DNA of 64,000 bases from Actinomadura harenae (GCF_003696215.1 NZ_RFFG01000037.1:1-64000); one strand, 5' to 3'. Numbered from the stretch's first letter, positions 11,698-20,880 are shown. A program made the numbers and translations. Notes: generated from the letters alone by a model not told the origin.

Positions 11698-13434
11698 ATG
11701 ACCGCTTTGGTACTGGGACCCCTCCTCCGGCATGTCGGCGAACGCACTGCGACGGTGTGGGTGGAAACCGACCGTCCATGCCGGGTTCTCGTGCGCGCGG
11801 AGAACGTGGAGGCTGTGGCCGACACCTTCACTCTCCACGGGCATCACTTCGCCCTTGTCGAGGTCGGCGGCCTCGCTCCTGGCGCCCGGGTTCCGTACCA
11901 GGTGGAGTTGAACGGCGCACGAGTTTGGCCCGAGGAGGGCTCCGCGTTTCCCGCCAGCCAGTTGCGCACGCTCGATCCGTCCGGAACGCTGCGCGTCTCG
12001 TTCGGGTCGTGCCGCCGCTCACCGGACCGTGAGGGCAAGCACGGTTTCGACACTCTCTCCGCTCTCGCGCACCACCTCGTGCGTCCGGACGCGACGTGGC
12101 CCGACATCCTGCTCATGGTCGGCGACCAGGTGTACGCGGACGAACTCGACCCCGCGATGCGCGAAATCGTGCGCGCGCGACGCGGTGGCCACGGGAGCAA
12201 CATCCGCGAAGTCGGCATCCCGGCGAACCTCTCCCACGACACCCCCGCCAAAGCTCTCGTTGGGAACGACACATCCGGAAGCACCGGGTTTCAGGAAGCC
12301 AAGCCCTCCGAAGCATGTCCGGATGATGAGATCGCGGACTTCGAGGAGTACACGCACCTTTACAAACTCGCCTGGCGCGAGGATCCGGCCGTCCGTTGGC
12401 TGTTGTCCACGGTGCCCACGCTCACAGTGTTCGATGACCACGACATTCGCGACGACTGGAACACCTCGTACGCGTGGCGGCAGCAGATGTGGGCGCTGCC
12501 CTGGTGGCGGGACCGCATCGTCGGCGGGATCAGCTCCTACTGGGTGTATCAGCATTTGGGCAACCTCTCCCCAGAGGGACGTCTGGCGGACGCGGTGTAC
12601 GCGGCTGCCCGGGAGGTGTCCGCTAGCGGCGGTGACAGCGGCAAGCTCGTGGACGAGTTCGCCGAGCGCGCCGACCGCGAGCCCGTGACGGCGCACTGGA
12701 GCTACGCGCACGAGTGGGGAGGGACCCGGCTGGTGGTCGTCGACAGCCGATGCTCACGGCTGCTGACGCCCGACCGTCGCGGCATGCTCGACGACGAGGA
12801 GTTCGACTGGCTGGACCGGCAGTTCCAGGGCGACGTGGACCATCTGCTGGTCGCGTCGTCCCTGCCGTATCTGCTCACGCCCGCCATTCACCACGCGGAG
12901 TCGTGGAACGAGGCCGTCGCGGAGGGCGCGTGGGGCGCGCGCGCCGCCAACGTCGGGGAGAAGATCCGGCAGGCCGCCGACCTGGAGCACTGGGCCGCGT
13001 TCGAGCGGTCCTTCCGGGAGGTCGCGAACGACATCGTCGCCGTGGCGCGCGGCGAGCGGGGTTCCGCGCCCGCCACAGTCGCCTTTCTCTCCGGTGACGT
13101 CCACTACTCCTACCTGGCCCGTGTCACCTCCCCGGACGTGACGTCCGAGGTCGTGCAGGTCGTGTGCTCGCCGCTTCGCAACCCGTTGCCCAGCAAGTAC
13201 CAGTGGGCCAACCGTGTCGCGTGCGCGCGAGGCGTCGGCGTGCCGTTCCGCTGGCTCGCCCGGATGGCGCGCGTTCCGCGTCCGCCGCTGCGGTGGCGCG
13301 TCACGGACGGTCCCTGGTTCGACAACGCGATCGCGACGGTCGAGCTGACCGGACGCGACAGCCGCGTCCGCTGGCAGTCGCCTACGGCGGCCACCGAGCT
13401 GACGCAGGTGTCCATGGTCTCGCTCACCCGGTGA
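11698..13434 (+). CDS. PhoD-like alkaline phosphatase / phosphodiesterase
   Basis: Metallophosphatase of 578 residues. An N-terminal beta domain (about 1-105) precedes the PhoD catalytic domain. Metal-ligand motifs are MVGDQVYADELDP (about residue 140), TVFDDHDIRDDWNTS (about 245) and FLSGDVHYSYLARV (about 465), the Asp/His sets that hold the metal centre in the PhoD family. No signal peptide or twin-arginine motif is seen at the ATG at 11698, which has AGAGAGG upstream, so this member is probably cytoplasmic, unlike secreted PhoD. Its codon use is less extreme than that of its neighbours (more AT-ending codons). A strong terminator begins 2 nt after the stop. Confidence 0.9.
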   Translation: MTALVLGPLLRHVGERTATVWVETDRPCRVLVRAENVEAVADTFTLHGHHFALVEVGGLAPGARVPYQVELNGARVWPEEGSAFPASQLRTLDPSGTLRVSFGSCRRSPDREGKHGFDTLSALAHHLVRPDATWPDILLMVGDQVYADELDPAMREIVRARRGGHGSNIREVGIPANLSHDTPAKALVGNDTSGSTGFQEAKPSEACPDDEIADFEEYTHLYKLAWREDPAVRWLLSTVPTLTVFDDHDIRDDWNTSYAWRQQMWALPWWRDRIVGGISSYWVYQHLGNLSPEGRLADAVYAAAREVSASGGDSGKLVDEFAERADREPVTAHWSYAHEWGGTRLVVVDSRCSRLLTPDRRGMLDDEEFDWLDRQFQGDVDHLLVASSLPYLLTPAIHHAESWNEAVAEGAWGARAANVGEKIRQAADLEHWAAFERSFREVANDIVAVARGERGSAPATVAFLSGDVHYSYLARVTSPDVTSEVVQVVCSPLRNPLPSKYQWANRVACARGVGVPFRWLARMARVPRPPLRWRVTDGPWFDNAIATVELTGRDSRVRWQSPTAATELTQVSMVSLTR

Positions 13435-13435
13435 G

Positions 13436-13476
13436 GTGTGTCCGTTCCGCCCCCTCTTGCATCGGAACGGACACAC
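13436..13476 (+). terminator. Terminator of the PhoD-like gene
   Basis: Perfect 14-bp inverted repeat (GTGTGTCCGTTCCG at 13436-13449 and its complement at 13463-13476) with a 13-nt loop, immediately after the stop codon. Confidence 0.85.
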
Positions 13477-13574
13477 ACCCATCGGGCCATCGGCGCCGCG
13501 CCCCCGCCCCCTCGCCGGGGCCGCGAGTGGCGCCGATGGCGTCCGCCGGCCGGGACCGCTTAGGTCCCGGCCAC

Positions 13575-14369
13575 TCAGCGGGGCTGCGGGTCGAGCAGGG
13601 CCAGGGCTTCCTCATGCGCGCGAGGTAGGCACTCCACCCACATCAGGAACCGTCCGGCGAGCACATCGCTGCGCAACGCCCGGACGATCCGACAGTGCAG
13701 GATCGCCAGACGAGGCGACAGATGCGGTGAGAGCGGCACGAGGACGGCCTCGCGCCCCGGCCCAAGCTGCGCGGCCGTCTCGCCGTTCCGGAACACCATG
13801 CGCAGCTCGTGGGCGACGCCGATGGCGCGAGCCAGCTTCCGCCACGGTTCGCAGCCACCTGCAAGGTCGAGCATGACCAGGCAGTGCGTTTCGGAGGGTC
13901 CTCGCCCGTCCAGGTCGCCGGCCGCGTACAGCTCGCTCAGGCGCGCGCGCATGTACGAGACCGTCATCAGTCCCGTCAGCGGATCCCGGCACGGCTCCGC
14001 CGTCAGTGGTGCGAGCGCGACGTCCGCCCAGCCCTCGGCCATCCGCCGGACGAGTTCCAGCGGCGGTTGCGATCCGTCCAGAACGTCGAAGAACGCACCC
14101 AGGTCTACCAGCGTCTCGCCAACGCCGATTCCGGCCGCGCCGCGTTCCTGGCCTAGTCGCATGCACGCGTCCGCAAGGGCGTCCCAATGCCGGGCCGTGT
14201 TGCGTGCCGCGCTGGCGAGCTCTTCTACGGCGGGGGCCCACCAATCGCCCGGCGGTCCCCATCCCGCCGCGGCGCTTTGCCGCCGCCATGCCTCCACGAG
14301 GAGACTCGCCGGATTGTCGCCGGAAGCTCCCGGCACCTGCGCCGAGCTCCGCAGTCCGGTCCTACGCAC
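13575..14369 (-). CDS. Degenerate GGDEF-like protein, divergent from a sensor-fused ECF sigma gene
   Basis: Soluble protein of 264 residues. The middle contains CRDPLTGLMTVSYMRARLSEL (about residues 128-148), which looks like the start of a GGDEF domain (DxLTGLxNRxxxxxxL). No GG[DE]EF active-site loop is present downstream, where LGPGREAVLVPLSPH takes the expected place, so diguanylate cyclase activity is unlikely. The N-terminal 125 residues are helical with no recognised family. The start is a GTG with a weak ribosome site. It is divergent from the ECF fusion gene with 239 bp between the starts, so shared control or a role in the same pathway is possible but unproven. Confidence 0.6.
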   Translation of the reverse strand: MRRTGLRSSAQVPGASGDNPASLLVEAWRRQSAAAGWGPPGDWWAPAVEELASAARNTARHWDALADACMRLGQERGAAGIGVGETLVDLGAFFDVLDGSQPPLELVRRMAEGWADVALAPLTAEPCRDPLTGLMTVSYMRARLSELYAAGDLDGRGPSETHCLVMLDLAGGCEPWRKLARAIGVAHELRMVFRNGETAAQLGPGREAVLVPLSPHLSPRLAILHCRIVRALRSDVLAGRFLMWVECLPRAHEEALALLDPQPR

Positions 14370-14608
14370 ACCCGATCACCTGCTCGTTCGTCGGTCGTAT
14401 CGGAGGGTGGACTGTCCCTTCGGTGCGTCCTCCCAGACCTATGACGCGGAAGCGGTTTAGTCATGACGCGGTTTGCGGAATCATTCCCCGCGACGTTTCG
14501 TGGTCAAGCCGTCACCTACAGCTTCCATAGGTGGGGGTGACCGCGCGACGCTCCGTCCCCGGATTTCCTTGGTGGACGCTCCATGCCTTGCTTCGACCTG
14601 GAGGATCC

Positions 14609-17239
14609 GTGAGCGAAACCGCGTTCGAGGTGGCCCCGGCCGGGGACGGCGGGGGCGAGGCCAGCGACGCGGCACTCATCTCACGGATCCGTGAAGGCGA
14701 CCTCACGGCGTATGGCGAGCTGTACGAGCGGCACGTGAACGCGGCGCGCGCGCTGGCGCACCACCTGGTCACCGGGGACGCCGCGGAGGACGCCGTCCAG
14801 GACGCGTTCGCGAAGATCCTGGACGTGCTGCAGCGCGGCGGCGGCCCTCAGTCGGGATTCCGGCCGTACCTGCTGACGTCGGTCCGGCGGACGGTGTACG
14901 ACCGCTACCGGGGTGAGAAGCGCCTGCAGAGCACCGACCAGATCGAGCTCTTCGACCCAGGCACGCCCTTCGTGGACTCGGCCCTGGAGGGCCTGGAGCG
15001 CTCGATGATCGTGCGCGCGTTCAGGTCGCTGCCGGAGCGCTGGCAGGCCGTCCTGTGGCACACCGAGGTGGAGGGAGCGAAGCCCGCCGAGGTGGCGCCA
15101 CTGCTCGGCCTCACGGCCAACGGTGTCGCGGCGCTCGCCTATCGCGCGCGTGAAGGACTGCGTCAGGCGTACCTGCAAATGCACCTGGCGACCTCGTATG
15201 GCTCCATGCCTGAGGAGTCTGCTGCGACCCGCTTGCCCGATTCCCGCGATTCCGAGGAGTCGGCTCCTGCGCGCGCGATCTCTCGAAGCGGTGTCGCGTT
15301 CACGGGCGGGGTCTCAAGCCCACCTTCCACTCCAGAAGCACTACCGGCGACGACCTTGGCGTTCGCCAACACACCGGTCGTCGTGGACGAGAAGTGCCGT
15401 CCCATCCTGGAGATGCTGGGCGCGTACGTGCGTGGGGGGCTCGCCAAGCGAGACACGCGACGCGTCAAAGGGCACCTTGCCGACTGTGAACACTGCAAAG
15501 GGCTCTACGTCGAACTCGCCGACATCAACACCGCGCTGCGCGAGGCCCTCGGCCCGCTCGTTCTTGGTGGCGCGGTCACCGCGTACCTTACGGCGGCCAA
15601 AGGCGGCGCCGTCGGAGGTGGCCTTTGGACCTGGTTCCGGCACCTGCCGAAGCGACAGCAGCAGGCGCTGAGCGCGGGCGGTGTCGCTGCGGTCGTGGCA
15701 GCGGCAATCGCACTCGCCATGAACCTCGCCTCCAACAGCCAGCCGCTTACGCACGCGCACAAGCCGGTGTTGGCGGCGCCGCATGCAGCTCCCCCGGCGC
15801 CGCCCGCGAAACCGAAACCGCCCGCCGCGAAGCCTCAGCCCCCGCACCCCAAGCCCAAACTCATCCCGCCTAAGCCCGCTCCCAAGGCGAGGCCCAACCA
15901 GCGGCCGCCCAAGCCGGAAGTCCCCGTGCCCGCGATTCCCGCGAAGCTGGACGTCAATATCGGCCCTGTCGGGGCGCTCCTGCACAACCAGCCGGGCATT
16001 GTCGGGATGACCGTCCACAACTCCGGCGGCCAGACGGACGACCTTCTCGCGGACGTCGCGCTTCCTCCGGAGGTCTCCTATGCAGGGGCCGCCACCGGAC
16101 GTCGCAGTGTTCTTTTCAAGCCGCTCGTGCCGGCAGGGGACGGCTGGTCCTGCCGCCCTGTTCAGGCCCCGACGGGCAGCGTTCGCTGCACGCACGCCGC
16201 GCTGCCCAAGGATCAGAGCACCTCGGCCTACCTGCGGGTCCAGGTCGGCAATACGGCGCCTGTCGGGCGGCCTCCCACAGTCACCCTCCACTCGGGAAAG
16301 CAGAAGGTCGCGGCGAAGGCGTCCTGGGGAGTCGTCAAAGGCGGGATGCCCGCACGGTTCGCCACGGACGGCAAAGCCAGCGTCGTGTCTGTAGGCAACT
16401 CCCTACTCAGTTGCGACGAAACCAAGCCGAGGTGCAGGCAAGCACTGAATCGCCAAGGCGACGAGCAGGACGACGACTTCTGGAACATGCAGCCTGTGGA
16501 CCGCGACGACGACCCGTCCACCAAGTCGTCGAGTGCAGCGCGCCTAGACCTTCCGAAGGGCTCGTCCGTTCTGTGGGCGGGCATGTACTGGTCCGGTGTG
16601 GCGAAGGGCTCGGACGTAGGTCCGGTCACCGCTCGCCTGCGTCCGCCTAACGGCAAGTACGAGACAGTGAAGCCAAGCGATGTGCAGAGCGGCCGCCTCC
16701 CGGACTTCACCGCTTACCAGGCGTTCGCGGACGTCACGAATCTCGTGCGCGCGCACGGGGGCGGCGAATGGTGGGGAGCTGACGTCCCGACCGTTACAGG
16801 AGCCTCGCACTATGCGGGGTGGAGCCTGGTCGTCGCCGTGAAGGATCCGGCTGCCCCGCTTCAGCAGATCGTGGTTCTGGATGGTCCGCGCGCGCTCAGT
16901 TCCGGGGGAGACCGCAGCACGGACATCCCGCTTAGCGGACTCGACCCTGCGGCCCGTCCCGCGCACATCGGGGTTGTCGGTTGGGAAGGCGACGCCGGCC
17001 TCAAGGGCGACCGGGTTCTCTTGGACGGCCGTCCGCTCACGCCTAATACGGGCACCCGTGCGGCGGACAACGTCTTCGACAGCTCCTCCCTTGGCGCGGT
17101 CGGACCGCAGTTGACGTTCGGCACGGATGTGGACGACTTCACAGCCGTCCTTGGCCGCCGTTCGAAACTCTCTGTGGAAACTAAGGACGACGCCGTGCTT
17201 CTGGGCGTAGTCACAGTAAGTGCGCCTATGCGGAGCTGA
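14609..17239 (+). CDS. ECF sigma factor fused to zinc-finger anti-sigma domain, membrane helix and extracellular domain
   Basis: A single 876-residue protein joining parts that are normally separate. Residues about 25-190 form an ECF sigma factor: region 2 with AYGELYERHVNAARALA and YLLTSVRRTVYDRYRGEKR, and region 4 with LPERWQAVLWHTEVEG and GLTANGVAALAYRAREGL. Around residue 289 there is a zf-HC2 anti-sigma zinc motif (H-x3-C-x2-C in HLADCEHC). One membrane helix follows near 354-375 (GVAAVVAAAIALAMNLAS). After a Pro/Lys/Ala-rich linker (about 380-440), the extracellular part starts with a DUF11-like beta domain. A C-terminal module with AGMYWSGVAKG and HYAGWSLVVAVKDP resembles repeats found in bacterial surface proteins. 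The GTG start has GGAGG 5 nt upstream. Release of the sigma part by proteolysis is inferred. ECF groups with such C-terminal extensions are known in actinobacteria; the exact group is not assignable here. Confidence 0.88.
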   Translation: MSETAFEVAPAGDGGGEASDAALISRIREGDLTAYGELYERHVNAARALAHHLVTGDAAEDAVQDAFAKILDVLQRGGGPQSGFRPYLLTSVRRTVYDRYRGEKRLQSTDQIELFDPGTPFVDSALEGLERSMIVRAFRSLPERWQAVLWHTEVEGAKPAEVAPLLGLTANGVAALAYRAREGLRQAYLQMHLATSYGSMPEESAATRLPDSRDSEESAPARAISRSGVAFTGGVSSPPSTPEALPATTLAFANTPVVVDEKCRPILEMLGAYVRGGLAKRDTRRVKGHLADCEHCKGLYVELADINTALREALGPLVLGGAVTAYLTAAKGGAVGGGLWTWFRHLPKRQQQALSAGGVAAVVAAAIALAMNLASNSQPLTHAHKPVLAAPHAAPPAPPAKPKPPAAKPQPPHPKPKLIPPKPAPKARPNQRPPKPEVPVPAIPAKLDVNIGPVGALLHNQPGIVGMTVHNSGGQTDDLLADVALPPEVSYAGAATGRRSVLFKPLVPAGDGWSCRPVQAPTGSVRCTHAALPKDQSTSAYLRVQVGNTAPVGRPPTVTLHSGKQKVAAKASWGVVKGGMPARFATDGKASVVSVGNSLLSCDETKPRCRQALNRQGDEQDDDFWNMQPVDRDDDPSTKSSSAARLDLPKGSSVLWAGMYWSGVAKGSDVGPVTARLRPPNGKYETVKPSDVQSGRLPDFTAYQAFADVTNLVRAHGGGEWWGADVPTVTGASHYAGWSLVVAVKDPAAPLQQIVVLDGPRALSSGGDRSTDIPLSGLDPAARPAHIGVVGWEGDAGLKGDRVLLDGRPLTPNTGTRAADNVFDSSSLGAVGPQLTFGTDVDDFTAVLGRRSKLSVETKDDAVLLGVVTVSAPMRS

Positions 17240-17683
17240 CGTCCGCACCGGTCCGCACGCGACCATCTGACGTCTGACGTGCGCGAACCACGGTCGCACC
17301 ATGGGCGGGTCATGAGCTCTGAGGACGACTCGCCCGCATTGGACCGTGTGCCGGGAGTTTCCGTAAAGATCATGGACGAAGCATTAGGGACCGACCGGAA
17401 CGGCTGGTAGCGTCCGCGCAGGAGCGGCCCGTTCGACGGACGGGACGCGCGTGGGAGCACGGGCCACCAGGGGGCTCGCGCACGGCGGACTGTCGTGAAA
17501 GAGTGTCGAATCGCCGTATTGGCCTACCGGTCTTACGGGCTTCACTACGCTAAGAACGCCCGGGGTCTTCGACCGGCCCACGTCCGTAAGCCAGGAGAGC
17601 GGGCCCGATGAGGGTGCCCCATGCCGACCTCGCCACCGGGTGGGAGCCGCATGAGGTCCCGTGTTGACGAAAGGCGGAGCCGC
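17240..17683. other. Intergenic region without a recognised gene
   Basis: 444 bp between the ECF fusion and the NYN gene. No ORF with a credible ribosome site and no strong terminator hairpin was found. Some -10-like hexamers (TACGCT near 17547, TAGCGT near 17408) occur, but no -35 partner is convincing. Confidence 0.4.
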
Positions 17684-19123
17684 ATGGATCGCTGTGCGCT
17701 GTTCGTAGACGCCGGCTACCTGCTGGCGGACGGCGCCATGGCGGTGCACGGCACACGCCATCGCGAGGCCGTGTCCTGGGACTTCGGCGGCCTGTTGCAG
17801 TTGCTGGGCAACCTCGCGCGCGAGCGCACGAGCCTGCCCATGCTGCGCTGCTACTGGTACGAGGCGACGGTCGAGGGACGCCGCGCTCCCGAGCACGAGG
17901 CGCTCGCCGACCTGCCCGGCCTCAAGCTGCGGCTCGGCCGCGTCCGTCCCGGCCGCCGTGAGGGCGTCGACACCGAGATCCACCGCGACCTGATGGCGCT
18001 CGCCCGCAACGGCGCGCTCGCCGACGCGGTCGTGGTCAGCGGCGACGAGGACCTCGCCCAGGTCGTCGCGGACGCGCAGGACCTCGGCGTCCGCGTGACC
18101 GTCGTGCACGTCGCCGTCGACGGCAACTGGACGATCTCGCGCGTGCTGCGGCAGGAATGCGACGACCTCATCGAGATCGGCTCCGGCCACCTGCGCCCGT
18201 ACGTCAACCTGCTGACCGGCATGGACGGCGCGAGCGGCACCGGCGGCTCCTCGACGACGCCCGCCCCCCTGGCGAACGGGCACGGCAACGGCCATGGCGG
18301 CGTCGGCACGGGCACGCTCAGCCCCCTCCACTCCAGCACGCACAGCAGCCCTCCGCCGTCGTCCCCGATCACCTCCCCGCCCTCGCACATGAGCTCGGCC
18401 GGGCTCGACGGCGGAAGCGGCCTCGGATCCGGTATGCCGAGCCTCGGCGCCGGAACCCCCCCGTCGCTCGGCGCGGGCACGGGCGGGCTCGGTTCGGGCG
18501 GGCTCGGTTCGGCCGGCCTCGGATCGTCCGTTCCTGGGCTCGGAGCGTCCGCCTCCGGGCTCGGCTCGTCCCCGCCCGGTCTCGGGACGGGATCGCTCGG
18601 TTCGTTCGGTACGAGCGGTCTGGGCTCGTCCAGCACCTCGAGCTCGCCGTCCGGCATCCCCTCGCCTCTGCACGCGGCTCCCACGCCCGGCCCGTCCGCC
18701 ACCAAGGCGCCCACGTCGCCGCCGCCGTCCACCGGGCCGCTCTACAGCTCGTCGCCCTCACCGACGACGCCGCCTACGGCGCCTCCGCCGTCCTTGCCAC
18801 CGACGGCGTCCCAGCCGCACGGCCCCTACACGGGCCCGCAGCAGATCTCGCCGTTGCCCATCCCGGCGCAGAGCGCGCCGAGCCTCTCGGACGCAGTGAA
18901 GGCCGCTCACCAGGAGGGGCAGGACTTCGGCGAGTCCGTCGCCCGCGACGCGCCCGCGCTGTGGCTCGAGGCCGTTCTCGCGCGCAAGCCGCGCATGCCC
19001 TCCGATCTGGAGGCCCGCCTACTCCAGGGTTCGTCGCTCCCCATCGACTTCCTTCTCCATGACGAGGTGCGGCACGCCCTCCGCCGCGGTTTCTGGGACG
19101 CCCTGGAACGCTCGCGCCGCTGA
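17684..19123 (+). CDS. NYN-domain (PIN-like) protein with long low-complexity middle
   Basis: Protein of 479 residues. The N-terminal 185 residues form a NYN domain, a PIN-like RNase fold: MDRCALFVDAGYLLADG carries the first acidic residue, EGVDTEIHRDLMALA the middle one, and VVVSGDEDLAQVVADAQ the C-terminal acids. Residues about 190-400 are a low-complexity Gly/Ser/Pro/Thr region with repeated LGSG, LGSSxPGLG and SPP blocks, likely disordered. A conserved-looking helical tail (about 405-479) begins ISPLPIPAQSAPSL and contains QDFGESVARDAPALWLEAVL. The ATG at 17684 is chosen because GGCGGAG precedes it and the domain begins immediately. RNA is the likely substrate, but the target is unknown. 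Confidence 0.85.
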   Translation: MDRCALFVDAGYLLADGAMAVHGTRHREAVSWDFGGLLQLLGNLARERTSLPMLRCYWYEATVEGRRAPEHEALADLPGLKLRLGRVRPGRREGVDTEIHRDLMALARNGALADAVVVSGDEDLAQVVADAQDLGVRVTVVHVAVDGNWTISRVLRQECDDLIEIGSGHLRPYVNLLTGMDGASGTGGSSTTPAPLANGHGNGHGGVGTGTLSPLHSSTHSSPPPSSPITSPPSHMSSAGLDGGSGLGSGMPSLGAGTPPSLGAGTGGLGSGGLGSAGLGSSVPGLGASASGLGSSPPGLGTGSLGSFGTSGLGSSSTSSSPSGIPSPLHAAPTPGPSATKAPTSPPPSTGPLYSSSPSPTTPPTAPPPSLPPTASQPHGPYTGPQQISPLPIPAQSAPSLSDAVKAAHQEGQDFGESVARDAPALWLEAVLARKPRMPSDLEARLLQGSSLPIDFLLHDEVRHALRRGFWDALERSRR

Positions 19124-19345
19124 ATCGTCCGCGCGCCCGCGAAAGCGCAGGTCCACGTCCGTTCAGGGCGTCGTCGACGCGTCCGTCCAGGCGGTTCCGC
19201 CGTGGGTGCGAACGACCGTCACCGCACGGGTTCGACCCGCCTTGCCCGTGTTCACACCCCCGATGACCTGCGGGAAACGCGAATTCATCAGCGATCATCC
19301 GAGATTCGCCCGCTTCGGGCATGCGACGCCGGGTAGCGTTGAGGC

Positions 19346-19972
19346 GTGACGCATGTGACGGAAGACGATCTCGACGATCTGGAGTTCGACACGCTGCGCA
19401 CGGGCGATCACATCGCGGCGGCACGGCGGCTGGCCGAGCTCGCCGACGCCGTGTCGGGCGGGGTGTCACGCGCCAACGTGCTGCTGCGCGCGGGCGAGCA
19501 GTGGCAGCACGCCGGCGAACACGACCGCGCCGCCCAGTTCTACCGCCGCGCGGTGGAGGACGGCGGCGAGACCTACGGCGACCCGCGCGCGTATCTGGCC
19601 GACGCCCTGTTCGAGCTGGGACACGTCGCCGAGGCCCGCGCCCTGGTGCGCGACATCCGGTCGGACGAGCCGCGCGACCCCGAGGTGTACCGCGCGGTCT
19701 CCGAGACGCTCTACGCGCACGGCGACGTCCTGGGCGCGCACGAGTGGTCGACGACCGGTGTGGACGTCGTCCTGGCGCTGCGCGACCGTGCCGCGGGGAG
19801 GCGCCCGGCGGGGCCCGGCGGTGAGGCGGTCGACGTCGACGACGCGGCGCTCGCCGAGGACAGCCTCGAGGCGCTGCTCCGGCTCCGCTATCGCGCGCGC
19901 ATGGACCTCGGCCGTCCCGAGGACGACTACGACGCGATGCTCGACGACCTGCTCAAGAACGCCGACTCCTGA
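19346..19972 (+). CDS. Tetratricopeptide-repeat protein
   Basis: Soluble helical protein of 208 residues with TPR-like pairs: RANVLLRAGEQWQHAGEHDRAAQFYRRAV, YLADALFELGHVAEARALV and YRAVSETLYAHGDVLGAHEW (about residues 42-130). An acidic C-terminus ends DDYDAMLDDLLKNADS. The GTG start lies 6 nt after a TAGCGT box (19334-19339), so the mRNA is probably leaderless. TPR proteins mediate protein contacts; the partner is unknown. Gene neighbours give no functional link. Confidence 0.8.
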   Translation: MTHVTEDDLDDLEFDTLRTGDHIAAARRLAELADAVSGGVSRANVLLRAGEQWQHAGEHDRAAQFYRRAVEDGGETYGDPRAYLADALFELGHVAEARALVRDIRSDEPRDPEVYRAVSETLYAHGDVLGAHEWSTTGVDVVLALRDRAAGRRPAGPGGEAVDVDDAALAEDSLEALLRLRYRARMDLGRPEDDYDAMLDDLLKNADS

Positions 19973-20053
19973 CCCGGGCGACAGCGACCACTCTCCTCAT
20001 CAACCCCTCTGACCTGCGCGAACAGCGTCGCGTGAGGACGTCGTCGCGGTTTG

Positions 20054-20773
20054 TCAGAGGGTGGCGATAAGTTCGCCGAGGGTCTGGGCGACGGCGGCGG
20101 GCGGCTCGTGTTCGACGACCGTCCAGCCGCGCAGCGACGCCTCGCGGACGGCCTGGTCGTGGGAGTCCGCGCCGTCCCGGGGTGGGGTGGCGGTGCGGTC
20201 CGCGTGGGTGCGCAGGTAGCCGCAGGGCGCGTCGGGCCAGTCGGCGGGCACCGGTGCCGGTGGCGCGGCCTTGGCCTGCCCGGGCGGCGTGCCGTTCCGG
20301 TGGAGCACCTGTCCGTTCACGTGGACGTGCGGGTGCGCGTCGCCCGTCCCGTGCGTGTTGGCGAGGCCGTGCGCGTTGGGAAGCCCGTGCGCGTTGGCGT
20401 GTGCGGGGGCCGGTGAGGGCGGCTGAGCGTTTTCCGTCGCGTGCGTGTGGTTCTGGAAGGCTCGAGCGTTACGAGGGAGGGAGGCGTCCACGAAGACGTA
20501 GGCACCGACTGGACGGTGCGCCGCGCGCTGCGCCGACGCGATCGCCGGGAGAAGCGGGCCCGACGAGCCATGGCCGACGAGGACGAGCGGGACGTCCGGG
20601 GCGGTCGCGGCGATGATGAGGGAGGCGCGGGCGACGTAACCCACGCCTTCCAGGTCCGGAATGTCGGGGGTGACGACGTCGAAGCCGTACGAGCGCAGCA
20701 TCTCGGGCAGGTCGCCCCAGGCGTCGGCGCTCGCGTGCGGGGTGTGCAGCAGGACGAGGGTTCCGGGCGTCAC
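20054..20773 (-). CDS. Alpha/beta hydrolase-fold protein with altered nucleophile elbow
   Basis: Protein of 239 residues. The fold is visible from TLVLLHTPHASADAWGDLP (oxyanion region), FDVVTPDIPDLEGVGYVAR and the elbow LVLVGHGSSGPLLPAIA. In related hydrolases the elbow reads GHS; here residue 69 is Gly and the next residues are Ser, so the canonical nucleophile position is changed. Residues about 108-146 form an insertion rich in Asn, Ala, His, Pro and Gly (ANAHGLPNAHGLANTHG), unlike the family. The GTG at 20773 is chosen because the first beta strand begins right there; longer in-frame starts add only Arg/Pro-rich sequence. Catalytic activity is uncertain. Confidence 0.7.
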   Translation of the reverse strand: MTPGTLVLLHTPHASADAWGDLPEMLRSYGFDVVTPDIPDLEGVGYVARASLIIAATAPDVPLVLVGHGSSGPLLPAIASAQRAAHRPVGAYVFVDASLPRNARAFQNHTHATENAQPPSPAPAHANAHGLPNAHGLANTHGTGDAHPHVHVNGQVLHRNGTPPGQAKAAPPAPVPADWPDAPCGYLRTHADRTATPPRDGADSHDQAVREASLRGWTVVEHEPPAAVAQTLGELIATL

Positions 20774-20785
20774 GTCTGCGTCATC

Positions 20786-20880
20786 CTGACTCCGTGTGAA
20801 CCGTGCCGGACCCGGCGCGGAACGCGCCAGGTCGCGCGGGTCGCGCGGGCCGCGCCGCGCCTGACTCCGAGTGGACCGTG
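20786..20880. repeat. Pair of 20-bp direct repeats upstream of the hydrolase gene
   Basis: Two 20-bp copies (20786-20805 and 20861-20880) differing at two positions, both containing CTGACTCCG and ACCGTG, 75 bp apart. They lie just upstream of the minus-strand hydrolase start and could be operator copies or a small duplication. Confidence 0.55.

Noticed and set aside
17240..17683. Small gene in the gap before the NYN gene
   Set aside because: No frame combines a start, ribosome site and protein-like composition.
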